From Caenorhabditis elegans (Eukaryota > Nematoda > Chromadorea > Rhabditida > Rhabditidae), in assembly GCF_000002985.6 (NCBI RefSeq), contig NC_003281.10, positions 4,154,001 through 4,218,000 of the forward strand: a DNA stretch of 64,000 nucleotides. The letters run 5' to 3'. Numbering within the stretch: position 1 is the stretch's first letter; each line of letters starts with the position of its first letter. Below the pieces are notes generated by a model. The model was not told where the DNA came from. It ran no database searches and worked only from the letters and a program-made list of their open reading frames with translations. Below, one piece after another: positions 1 through 10,542 of the stretch. A program made the translations under genes and the position numbers.

Positions 1-586
1 TCATCGTAAATCTGGATGTGGAAGACTAGCTGTGAAGGATCCAGATGGCCACGAATTCAAGATCGGAAAGGCTGATCAATCGCCAAAAGTGTTGAGAGTT
101 CAAGTGAATGTTGGAGACTTAGAGAAATCCAAGAAATATTGGAATGAAACTCTCGGAATGCCGATTGTTGAGGAAAAGTCGAGCAGAATTCGAATGAGCT
201 ATGGTGATGGACAGTGTGAGCTGGAGATTGTGAAGTCTCAGGATAAAATTGATCGAAAAACTGGATTCGGAAGAATTGCATTCAGTTATCCTGAAGATAA
301 GGTAATTGTTGATATTTTCTATTAAAAATCTAAATATTTAATTTTCCAGCTCGAATCTCTCCAAGACAAGATCAAATCAGCCAATGGAACTATTATAAAC
401 GAGCTCACAACTCTCGAAACTCCAGGAAAAGCCGATGTTCAAGTTGTGATTCTTGCCGATCCAGATGAGCATGAAATCTGTTTTGTTGGTGATGAAGGAT
501 TCAGAGCTCTCAGCAAAATTGACGATAAAGCCGAGTCTGAGCTCAAGGAGCAAATCAAAAAGGATGACAGCGAGAAGTGGATCTAA
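1..586 (+). CDS. glod-4: Glyoxalase domain-containing protein 4 homologue, 3' part
   Basis: This is the C-terminal part of a vicinal-oxygen-chelate (glyoxalase/bleomycin-resistance fold) protein; the 5' part lies outside the window. Exons are <2-301 and 350-586, giving about 178 visible residues. The stretch [10 protein letters not shown] is a typical end of one VOC repeat, and [15 protein letters not shown] starts the next, ending near [15 protein letters not shown]4 proteins are about 300 aa and mitochondrial or cytosolic; their substrate is unsettled. The gene ends [10 protein letters not shown]-stop. An AATAAA signal lies at 718-723. The intron is 48 bp with GTAATT and TTTCCAG ends. Identity as glod-4 rests on family similarity and on the gene order that follows. 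Confidence 0.85.
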
Positions 587-717
587 ATTTTGTCATTATA
601 TTTTTATTTCCAATGTATTTTCCTTATATAAATTCGAACATTCCTAGAAATTATTGTAGTCAATTTTTCAGAAGTTTCAGGGAAGATCTTTTCATTCACT
701 TGACCACCAGAGAAAGC

Positions 718-723
718 AATAAA
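718..723 (+). terminator. glod-4 poly(A) signal
   Basis: A canonical AATAAA lies 132 bp downstream of the glod-4 stop codon. Confidence 0.6.
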
Positions 724-852
724 AATAGGGATTTTTGAACAATCTGGAAATTGAAATTTTCTTTGTGTTTCAAAGCATGTTAAACCTTGCTTTTTCTGAA
801 TAAGAATGCTCTTCTTGGCTTCTACATGTTTTTTATCACAGCTGTTTTATTA

Positions 853-1185
853 CGGGAATACAAAATTCAGAGAATGCGTATTGCGCAACATATAAGACGC
901 GCAAAATATCTCGTAGCGAAAATTACAGTAATTCTTCAAATGACTACAGTTGCGCTTGTGTCGATTTTTGAAATTAATTTATTTTCGATTAGTGACAGCG
1001 ATATTCCTTTTTTTTTGCTTAATTATAATATTCTATCCATAAATCAATGATTAAAAAACATAAAAATCGAGCCCGTAAACCAACCGACACAAGCGCTACA
1101 GTAGTCACTTAAAGAATTACTGTAGTTTTCGCTACGAGATATTTTGCGCGTTCGCAATACAAATTCTCAGAACTTTGTGTTGTTA
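853..1185. repeat. Long inverted repeat (palindromic element), copy 1
   Basis: The left arm (about 866-970) and right arm (about 1062-1180) are reverse complements over roughly 100 bp. Shared landmarks are GCGCAAAATATCTCGTAGCG, TACAGTAATTCTT and GCGCTTGTGTCG. The loop is AT-rich. A second diverged copy lies at 45320-45655. The form fits a foldback or MITE-type non-autonomous element. The rest of 587-1387 holds only the glod-4 3'UTR and AT-rich DNA. Confidence 0.85.
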
Positions 1186-1387
1186 ATATTTATACTTACA
1201 GTCTATCGTAAAAAATCTGAAACTTTCGTCATACAAAATTTCCGATTTTTTTAGAAGCATCTTCAGAAGTACGCAGGTTTCCAAAATATACTTAAATCAA
1301 GATTAAACTCATTAAATTTCGCTCAAAATATATTTTATTCACTCAATATTCAAACATTCCAATGGAAAACAAAAAAAACAATAACAT

Positions 1388-3380
1388 TTAAAAACGCTTC
1401 AGATAAATTCCAAAAGCATCTCGAATTGAATCAAAGAAACGTTGATCAATGTTCCGAAGGTTTCTCCTCTGAAAAATATAAAAATTAATTTCACAAAAAT
1501 TCAAATTTATTTGCTCACCAATCTATCCACCACAATTACGTCAAAGCTCTCGGCTGTCCATTCTTGAAATCCTAGTTGATGCATGAGAATGCAGAACTGA
1601 AATTTATTGATCATGCAACAGGCTGATACCCTAGCATCTAGCTCACTTTAATCAGAAACTGTGGAGGTGCAGGTGGTGTCCCGTGTTTCTTGTGAAACAA
1701 GTTGATGTACTGAAACGCCTCGCCAAGGACAACCTGGAAATAAAAAGAAAAACTTTCAAAAATTAAAAATATATAATAATTTAATTTAAATTTACCTCAA
1801 ACTGTCTTTGTGACTCTTCTTTTTTGACGAAAAAATCCGGACCATTTCCCATTTCGAAGCGACTACTGAAAAAAACATTTTTAAAATTTTCACTCTAGAA
1901 ATTAATATTCAAAAAGTGGGTTCTTCTGAAAATAAAGTTTAAAAAACATACTAAAATTCAATAATTGATTTCAAAGAAGGATAATCCGAGATAGTCTTGA
2001 TGGCCGGATAGTTTTCCTTTATACGGAGAGTCTAGAAATTCAATTCTTAATTTCAGCTTCTCATAAACTGAAAATTCAATACCACAACGTTACCAAGCTG
2101 TTGCAGATAAATCGGGCCCATTCTTTGACAAGTCGCCTGTTTGTACAAAAAGTAGATTGTCTGAAAATTCAAAATTTAAAACATAATAGTTTTTTTGGAA
2201 TTTTTTAAATTGTACATCATTTTATATTAATTTTTTCCAAGGTTTTCTAAATATTAAACAAACATTTAAGAAAATTCTAATTTTCAATACCTCCGGGGGA
2301 TTTTACAAATAGTTTATGTATTCGAGAGTTTGGAAAATTGGTAAAGTATTATAGAAAACTTACACTACTGTAGAACACGGGCGGTGGCGGTACCACTTTA
2401 TTTTTGAGGAATTGGAAATCAATATGTTGCACGACTTCCTCTTTTAAGAGCTGAAAAATTTTGTAACTACATACATATATGTATTCCCTATTTTGCTTCC
2501 CAGAAATATGGCAGTTTTCAAGTTACCTGATTTTTCTAAATTTTATATGCAACGTTTTTCGGTGCTTTTTTGTCATATTTTGAATTTTTCATCGTTTTGC
2601 GATATGTTTTGTTTTTATGAGCTTATATGAACCTATCAGAGGTTTCCCTACAATCAGATGAAAACGTTGTTAGAACGTAGTACGTAGGCAAGTAGGTAGG
2701 CACTTAGACAAACAGGCAGGCTCCGGACAAAAATATTAAACTTCTGCGATAAATACAAAGACTGATATTTCATTTTCATCGCAAAAACCTAACCACAAAA
2801 ACCACAGCTTTCAAAAAACAATTTGGAAAAACCGGGCCTATACCTGCCTGCCTAAGTGCTGACCTATGTGCCTACATGAAGCCTACCTAATTCCCCTACC
2901 TGCCTATAGTTCTAGAAAAAAATTTAACTGATTCTAGACGAGCCTTTCTCAAAAAATCGCCAAAAGTAACAGAGTGCTAATAAATGCAAAAAAAACATGT
3001 TTTTGGAGAAAAAGCTCTACTAGATTTTTTAAAAATTATTGAAAAAAATCGGAAAAACCGCGCCGCGTGTTTGCAAGCTACGCCCCGCCTCCGCTATCGG
3101 CAAGAAAATATCATACCATCATATCACTGATCAAATAAACATCTTCTCCATACGGAATCAACATTCTTTGAATATCAATTGACATTCTTCTAATATACTC
3201 TTGCCTCTGCTCAACAGATTGTCTGATTGCAACCATCAATTGTGGAGATGGAGCAATGACACGATTCTGAGTATTTTCTTGTTCAATTATCAAATTGTTC
3301 ACTTCACGAGTTATCTGCCGGTCTTTTTCTTTTTGATTGTTACGGGTGTCTAAAATGCAAACGATTTCGTCGTCGGACAT
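1388..3380 (-). CDS. Uncharacterised 274-aa protein
   Basis: I do not recognise the family. Eight exons join in phase: 3380-3117, 2450-2364, 2160-2083, 2031-1952, 1865-1796, 1733-1647, 1596-1519 and 1468-1388 (825 nt). The start ATG at 3378-3380 is preceded by CTTTCAG at 3393-3399, a likely trans-splice acceptor. The protein begins MSDDEIVCILDTRNNQKEKD with a charged helical N-terminus, has a short polyproline stretch (VVPPPPVFYSS, about residues 108-118), and ends in a mixed hydrophobic/basic region (FDSIRDAFGIYLKRF). No signal peptide or membrane segment is evident. Seven introns with good signals and preserved phase argue that the gene is real. Intron 1 (2451-3116) carries an inverted GTAGGC-type repeat. 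Confidence 0.7.
2675..2920. repeat. Inverted repeat of GTAGGCA-type units in an intron
   Basis: Purine-rich units (GTAGGCAAGTAGGTAGGCAC, CAGGCAGGC) at 2680-2725 are answered by complementary units (CCTGCCTGCC, TGCCTACATGAAGCCTACC) at 2841-2915. The element sits in intron 1 of the 1388-3380 gene. The same unit family recurs near 4935, 55880-56060, 59310-59690 and 60430-60520. Confidence 0.75.
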
Positions 3381-3399
3381 GGTGCAACGGACCTGAAAG

Positions 3400-4977
3400 T
3401 CTCTGGAAATTAATTAATGGAAGTATGAAAGTCACGCAAAGGAAAGTAAGAGTATTTCAGTAAATAAAAATAATATTAATCGTCAAGAAAAACATAAAAA
3501 TTGGGTTAATGTGAAAGATTATTCTAAAAATTGGGTTCTGTGTAAAGAAGGTAGTTTGATATAAGCAATCTTGAAGGAGGTGTCACTTTTTTCCGCATTT
3601 TTTGTTTTTAAAAGAGCTTTAGTCTGATGAAAATGTTTTATTTTGTTTATTAATTAAAAAATACATTAAGATTTTTTTTTATTGAAATTTTTTTTGTTGA
3701 AATTCGAAAATTCCGAAAATTTCAGATTTCGAATTCCCCAACTTTTTATTTTGGCAATTTTCCTCCATTTATTGAATATAATTTTTTGAATCGACTTTTT
3801 TTCCTTACAAACCTTTAACTACAGTCCCTCTAACACTACAGTAAACCAGTAATTTTAAGGGTTATTCAGGTAGGTGAAATCAAGAAAAACTGAAAACTTT
3901 TGGAAAGCACCAAATTAAAAACAAAAAACTTCAAAGAAATGAAAAGACAAATAAGGATTGGCGAGAAAAAAAGAATGTGAAAACGACACGAGGTGCTTTG
4001 ATGGTGGTATACACATGTGTTTCACACGAATTATGTCCCATTCTATTGATTTAATAATAAATTGAACAAAAGGCGGATTGAAAAGTCATGGGAAGATTGG
4101 AAAAAGTATAATAGAATGGGAGATTACGGTAGATTTTGAATTTTTAAAATTCATTCGATTTTGAAATTGGAAATTTGCGTTTTATGTGTTCTACGAGGTG
4201 TTCAATAGTTTGTTTAAAATGTCTATACTCAATTGTGGGCAAAATTACAAATTCCATATATTGACTTGCAAAATGTTTTGGCAGTTTTTGGTATTTTTGA
4301 GGTAGGTCATTTGAATCAAACTGCAAAAGTACACAATTTTCGGACCAATTTGTCAAAAAAGGTATCAAATTTCCGATATAATAAACATTTATACTTTTTG
4401 TAAACAATATTTTTGAAAGTTGAAAAGTTAAGATCGGCTTCTGCCGGAGAAATCGAGAGTGACCTTCGCATTCTTTTTTTGTCCGAACGCTTTTTTGTTT
4501 CTAACGTGACTAGAAATTTTGAAATAAAAACCAGACAAGTACAGTAACCACAGTCTTGAGAAGAGAAGCACCCCCAGCACTACTTTGAACAAGCTTCAGA
4601 TATTTCGTCGTTGAAAAATATAGGCTAAATTGGTGACCGAGGTTTTTGTGTTTCTAGGACATTTTATTTAAAATCCTAAAACTATTAAAATGTTTTCCGA
4701 AATAAATCTAACAACTGAATCTTAAAAACAAAAAATGAAAGAATCTGAAAGGAAAACATCCTATTATATATGTGTAATGGGGTACATTTGGGACACATTT
4801 CTATGAGTCATAGTGCAAAATTGAAATCGTTTCGTGTGAATATGAAAATTAAAAAAAATTCCCCATGGGATGCAGATACGTGATAAAATAATGTGAATTG
4901 AATTTTAGATCAAAACGAAATTGGAAGGTATGAGGTAGGCACGCAAGCATACGTGGTAGCCTACCATGAAAGTGAAG
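3400..4977. other. Gene-poor intergenic DNA
   Basis: About 1.6 kb of AT-rich sequence with no gene I can support. It presumably includes the upstream region of the 1388-3380 gene. A minus-strand open stretch at 4144-4407 lacks an ATG and usable splice signals. A short TAGGCACGCAAGCATACG-type repeat fragment lies near 4935-4965, beside the hAT relic. Confidence 0.6.
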
Positions 4978-5503
4978 GTACCCAGCAGTGCTGTGCGGCT
5001 CTCGGCTCTCGGCGCGAGCCTTCTTTTTTCGGCGCGCGCCGATTTTTTTAGTCGGCTTTTTAGGTTTTTGTTTGGGGGTGTTCAGTGTACCAGCATTATT
5101 CTAACAAAATATCGAAAGTCAATGAGTCATGAAAACTTAAACAAAATGTTGTTTTTATCTATCAATGTTCCATTAATGAACAAGGAATTTGTCAAAACTG
5201 ATGCAGCTGGAACTGAATCCGACGTTATAAACTTGACGGAGAAACCAACAATCGATTAATGGACAATTTTTATTATTGGTTACATTTGTTTAAGTTATTT
5301 ATTTTCTGTTGAGAAACATTGGTGCTATTGTTCAAAAATTATGAGTTAATGTTAATTTGATAGAGTCTGCGAAAACCGATACCGAAAAACAAAACAGTCC
5401 TCGGCTCTCGGCGTCAGCCGAGAGCTGAAAAAAATTTAGACTCGGCTCTCGGCGCGAGCCGAGAGGCGACTTTTTTCAAGAGCCGCACAGCACTGGTACC
5501 CAG
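4978..5503 (+). mobile_element. Decayed hAT-family DNA transposon with 8-bp target duplication
   Basis: The element runs 4986-5495 (510 bp). It begins CAGTGCTGTGCGGCTC and ends with the exact reverse complement GAGCCGCACAGCACTG. It is flanked on both sides by GTACCCAG (4978-4985 and 5496-5503), a perfect 8-bp target-site duplication, the hallmark of hAT insertions. Internal palindromes of CGGCTCTCGGCGCGAGCC form the subterminal regions. Between them an open frame (about 5080-5259) encodes SHENLNKMLFL, resembling the C-terminal dimerisation domain of hAT transposases; the rest of the transposase is missing. It is therefore a deletion derivative, mobile only in trans if at all. Confidence 0.85.
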
Positions 5504-7236
5504 ATACGACACTCACGTCTAAGACTTGAGGCTTAGGCTGTGCGGTAGACTTTTGTCATTGTCCATAATACGCTCAGTCGCTTTAGATTTTGACATATTT
5601 TCAACTTTAGAGTAATGCCTGTATATCAATTTTCTTACGGTTAGAAACTCAAAAATTCATTGAATGAAAATATTGAAATTCTAAACTGAAATAGAACAAT
5701 AATATGTGTATGTTTATTGGGTGAAAAGGGAAGGAAGAGTAGGTAGAAACCATAGAAACGTCGTGAGCATTATCTCTAAATGCACACACCCATGTTAATC
5801 TCGATGCTCATTCAGGCATAATTAGTGAAATTCGAGAAAGTATTTGAGAGACATAGAAAAGAATAGTGGCTGAGGAGGATATTAAATTTTAGGAAATTGA
5901 ACCGGGGCTCCTAGCCAATGTAACACTGTTTTGGATATGCGTCTTCAAGGTTACTGTAGTCTGTTTTGTTTGGATCAGGAAATTTGGAACATTTTATAAA
6001 AACATGTATTTCTCATTGTTGTGTCGACATTTACAATCGATAATTTGAATGGAAATATCCAAAAATATGTTTACTTTTAATTGAAAATTCCGAAAATTTA
6101 CTCAAAAACCGTTTCAAATATCGATCTGTCCATCGGCACATTGCGAGTTTGGAGCTGTTTTTGAGCAACTTCTCAAAACTTTAAATTAGAAAAAAAAGGT
6201 ATTTTTGGAAAGTACGAATATTTCTCTATAATTCTGTTTAAATTTCCAAAAAAAAACAAAAAATTAAAACATCATTATCCGTAGAACCGCACAACCAGAA
6301 AAAATATGTAAATACACATTATTTTACGCGCAATTTTAACTAACTCAGATAAGAAAAGAAAACGAAAAATTTACGAATTCAAACACTATACACAAAAAAT
6401 GGGGCGTCTCGGGAGCTATCGAATAAAATTGAAAATGCCAAATGAACATTTAAAATAAATTTGAAGGACACCATTATTACAGTCGTTATGAGCTCATTCC
6501 ATCTCTTGCCGCAGAGGGCGGGCGGCAAGTGGAAAATCTTTTTTTTTGCTTTTTAGTCGTTTAATAGACTTTATTGAATTGGATTTTGTTGTGAAAATAG
6601 TTGGATTAAAGATTATAAAATGAGCTTTCAGAAATTGCAAAAAAAGTTGAATGATTTATTGAAAAACTGTTTTTTAAAAAAAACTATAAAATATTAAATT
6701 TTTATGATTCCGTAGAAAAAATTCTGCGATGCAATAAAAACATTATGTGATATTATAATATTATACGTTTTTTGTTGCAAAATGCGAAGGGTCTCGCCAC
6801 GAAAGTAACAATTTCCTTCTGTGCATTTTGTCGTAAGATACAGTGTATTACACACTTTCAAGATAATATCATTTAAGTTCAAAAATTTTTTAAATTAAGG
6901 ATTTCAAAATCATCACATTGTTTACCCAATTATATGTGTGTGCCACCTGCCCGAGTTTTTAGTTTTTCCTGGTCTGGCCTATGTTCTTCTTCTGTCATTA
7001 TTTAGGACCACGTGGCCTTAAACATTATTTGAAACAAAATTTTTAGAGTTTTGTGGAATGAATTTTCGAAAAAAATGCATGACATGTTTTTGGCCGAATT
7101 TTCAATCTCCAGCGGCCACGTCGTCGATAATCGTGGAAGAATAATCAAATGTGTTGCCTAGAATTTCCATAATTTTCGCATAAATAAATGAGAGCCGGTT
7201 GGCTTTTAATTTTCAATTTTTGTGATTCATCTGATT
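5504..7236. other. Gene-poor intergenic DNA upstream of the small 7237 gene
   Basis: No supported gene. It is AT-rich, with a GC-richer patch around 6510-6530 (CCGCAGAGGGCGGGCGG). A 17-bp arm GAAGGGTCTCGCCACGA at 6786-6802 is the perfect reverse complement of 7411-7427 in the next gene's first intron. Confidence 0.6.
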
Positions 7237-7427
7237 ATGAACTGTTATCAATATAAAATAGTGTGTCAAGTGAAATATGAAGTTTTGGTGAGTCAAACTG
7301 TAAGAAAATTGGTGGCCGAGTTTTCTTACGTTGGCGGTCATAAAAAAAGGGTTTTTCATGGGTCTCCGCACGATATTGAAAGCGTTACGTTTATTGTGAA
7401 TCTCTATAGATCGTGGCGAGACCCTTC
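6786..7427. repeat. 17-bp perfect inverted repeat around a first exon
   Basis: The arms are 6786-6802 (GAAGGGTCTCGCCACGA) and 7411-7427 (TCGTGGCGAGACCCTTC). The 642-bp span includes the first exon of the small gene at 7237. GAGACCC/GGGTCTC arms occur in several other repeats in this window, so this may be the remnant of an element. Confidence 0.6.
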
Positions 7428-7929
7428 AAGAAACTCTCGTGCTCCTTTAATCGTTGAATTTTCAGGCAATAGTAAATACATTCCAATTACTGAAAATTCA
7501 AAGTGTTCACAGTGGTTTGCCAATTCCCGTGGTTTCGGATGATCAGCTGAAGGTTCTGAAAAATCTGAAAATGTTTTGATTTTTTGTTTTTTATTTTCCA
7601 GAAACTTCAACAACTCCAAGATTTGCTAATTTTCAATAATATTCATGCGGAAAACTTTGATCTGGGTGATTTCACGGTGAGTAATTGTATTTTTTGAAAA
7701 CTTGATTTCTCAGAAATTTCCAGACGGAATGCCTCATAAATGCTGAAATACAACTGGAACTATATCTTAATTCTTGTATTGCTGTGGGATACTTCTATCA
7801 GTGTCAATAAAAATGAATTTAAAAAAAATTATTCAAAATTTCTTTCAAAGCGGTGGGTTGGAATGGCAACTGCAAATGTACCTTCGAATACAGAATCTGG
7901 AAAGTCGGTGTTTTTGTTTGAGTGAATGA
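7237..7929 (+). CDS. Small uncharacterised protein (99 or 122 aa)
   Basis: I do not recognise it. Exons 7237-7287, 7466-7552 and 7602-7676 join in phase to 7724-onward. Reading on to the first stop gives 99 aa (stop 7808-7810). Alternatively a 50-bp intron at 7801-7850 (donor GTGTCA, acceptor TTTCAAAG, both weak) joins a 26-codon exon 7851-7929, giving 122 aa. I prefer the longer form. Its tail (GLEWQLQMYLRIQNLESRCF) looks like a real amphipathic helix, and an AATAAA at 7938-7943 lies 9 nt after its stop, whereas the shorter form ends inside a CAATAAA. The protein is helical with a Leu/Gln-rich centre (LKKLQQLQDLLIFNN) and no clear signal peptide. The start ATG is inferred from exon phase. 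Confidence 0.5.
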
Positions 7930-8042
7930 TAAGCTTGAATAAAGGGATTTGATCAAAAAAGTGTTTTTTTTTTCAATTCAATTCAACAATAACAACAAAA
8001 TGAAAAAAGGGGATAAAATCAACGAAAAAACAAAAAATGGAT

Positions 8043-10171
8043 TCATACAACCAACGAAACTTTCTTCCCATCTACAGTAACCGCCGCACATTTCTGAAGT
8101 TTTTCGTCGAAAATCGAATCCACGTCATCACTTGCTGCTCCGGCTGCGGAGAGCTCTTCAATAATGGCTTTTTTCAACTTCTTAATCTTCATTTCTCCTC
8201 CATTTTCCTTCAACTTCCGCTTGATAACCTTCTTCCATTTGAATGTAGATTCTGGAGCATCTGTGACTTCTGCTGCTGTCGTTGCAACAGTTGTTTCCTT
8301 CTTTGCTGCTGCGGCGGCTTCTTTTTGAGCCTGGAAAATGGTGTTTCATGAGAAATGTGGCTCTCCCGGTGAAATTGTGTGAGTTCATTGTACTTTTGAA
8401 CAGGTTTTTTTTTTGGCTAAAATACTCTATTTTGGACCAATTTTTAGCTTTTCTTCCATTTCTTGATTTTTAATTTTTTTTTTTTGAATTATTCGTAAAT
8501 AAATTTTTAAAGTCGTTTTTTGTTGGAAATTCCAATTTCTCAAAACATTTTTTTTTACTAAAATTGTTTTTTTCGGAAAATATTTAATTTTGTTCGATAC
8601 TTTGTGGTCCTTTCCAGATTTTTTAAAATAAAAAATATTCTTTACAAAAAAAACAATTTTTCAAAAAAATCCATTTGAATGTTTTCTTCAGAATTATCGA
8701 ATTTTCTACAATAAAAACAACGATTTAAATTTTAAATACCAAAAAATTGGTGAAAATGGTCAAAACAGTTTCTAAAAGATCATCGTATCCTCCACGGGGA
8801 GTACACGAGCTCCGTAGATCGACACAAATTAGGAAATTTGAGCGTAAAATCTACCTTTTCCATTTTCTGCGTCTCCTCCTGCTTTCGAATCGCTTCCTCT
8901 CTCATTTTATCAGCTTCTGCGGCAATTGCTTGCCAAGCTCTCAGAGCAAGATTCTTATCACGGAGCCGACACGAGTTGGTCAGGAAATTGATGAATTTCG
9001 CCTCTTTTCTTGGAATATTCGCAAATCCAGCAACACTTTTCAGCAGTTCTTTCACTTGTGAATCGGTGACAAATTCGATGGCACGATTCACTTGATCAAC
9101 CCACGCATTTTGTTTCGCTTCTCCTTTATTCTCTTTTTCAACGTAGTTTTTTCCTCCGTATTTCTGATTTTCAGTGATGCATTTTACATGATCTTTGTAT
9201 GTTTCACGGCTGAAAAAAAAATTAATTAATTTTTAAAATTTAGTGCCAGACAATGGCATAGATTTTTCAATTAAAAAACGAAAAATGGAAAAAATTAATA
9301 AAAATTAGTTTTTCGTTGTTTTTCTTCGATTTTCTCCAAAAAAATTACGAAAAATCTATTTAAAAAATTCCGATTTTCTAGGAAAAATATCTAGAAACCT
9401 ACAATTTTTTTTCTGAAAAAAATCAAAAAAAAAAAAAAATTTTAAAGGTTTTTTCTGAAAATCATCAAGATTAATCTGAAATTTAATTTTTAATTATTTT
9501 TCTGAAATATGTTTTAACGCCAGAAGCTTACGTGTAGACAAGTTGACAATCAATACAGCTGAAAGTAGTATTACGGCATTGGAAGAGATGACGTTCGACC
9601 TGAAAAAAACTTTGCATGGATGTGTCGATTTACGCAGATCGTGTATTTACTCCATGAGGATAAGTGTGCATTTTTTGACAAAATGCATTTATTTTTGACT
9701 ATTTTCGCTAATGTATTTGACATTTATATAGTCAATTATTCACTTATTCGTAGTGTCTCAGCTGAATTAAAAACTTTTTTTTTTGAAATTATTGAACAAA
9801 ATTATGGGTTTTCCGATTTATTTTTTTGAAAAAAATATTCAAGAATTATTGGAATTCGCTTGCAATTTTTCTTTGATTTTTCAAGTTTTTGGAAAACTCG
9901 AAAAAATAATAATTTTTCTGTTTCCTTTATTTACAATTTCAAAATTTGGAAATTTTTTCGGAAAAAAAAGAAAACTTCAGAACATTTTTTTAACGATTTT
10001 TCGAAAAATTGGGAAATCTAAATTTATAGATTTTTTTTTGAAAAGGAAATTTTTTAAACTAATTACTTATTTTTTAATTAAACTTTTTGCTAATTTTTTC
10101 AAAAAAAAAAACGAATTTACCTGATTTTTCTTGCAAGCTTCACCGCAGTTGTTGCACGAGAAGAAAACCAT
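8043..10171 (-). CDS. LYAR-type zinc-finger nucleolar protein
   Basis: LYAR-family proteins are nucleolar factors linked to rRNA synthesis and cell growth. Exons are 10171-10121, 9599-9532, 9209-8855 and 8330-8043 (762 nt, 253 aa). The N-terminus carries the paired LYAR zinc fingers: CNNCGEACKKNQVERHLFQC, then CIDCQLVY and HVKC. The middle is helical and charged. The C-terminus is Ala/Lys-rich (EAAAAAKKE, KKVIKRKLKENGGEMKIKKL), suiting a nucleolar basic protein. It is shorter than human LYAR (about 380 aa). The ATG directly follows TTTCCAG, so the mRNA is probably trans-spliced at the start codon. It lies 372 bp downstream of rnf-5 and is probably the last gene of a four-gene operon. Intron 2 (9210-9531) and intron 1 are rich in A/T runs. 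Confidence 0.85.
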
Positions 10172-10542
10172 CTGGAAATTCAAAAATCTAAAATTAAAAT
10201 CTATACAAAAGAATTCAGATATTCAAAAGTGGTTTTGAAAACCAACATTTTGCTCAAAAAATCCAGAAAAAAGTGGGAAACTAATCGTTTTATACGAGAA
10301 AAAACCAGGAAATGTGGATAGAATCGACGAGGAAAAGTAACACAGATTGAGAGAAAAGAAAGGATTAATAAAATATTATATTAGGGAAATTTTTTTTGTT
10401 TTTATAATACAAAAAATGGAATATTTTCTGGATCGGATGCGGAAAAAAACTAATAATTATACAAATTGTTAGAAAATACAGGTGAAAAGAATATGAGGAA
10501 TGTCGGATTTTTTTAGTAAAAAAAGCAGAAAAAATGGGATTT

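Noticed and set aside
4144-4407. Minus-strand open frame of 87 codons, extending further upstream without stop
   Set aside because: It has no ATG, no recognisable domain and no usable splice signals nearby; possibly a gene fossil but not supportable.
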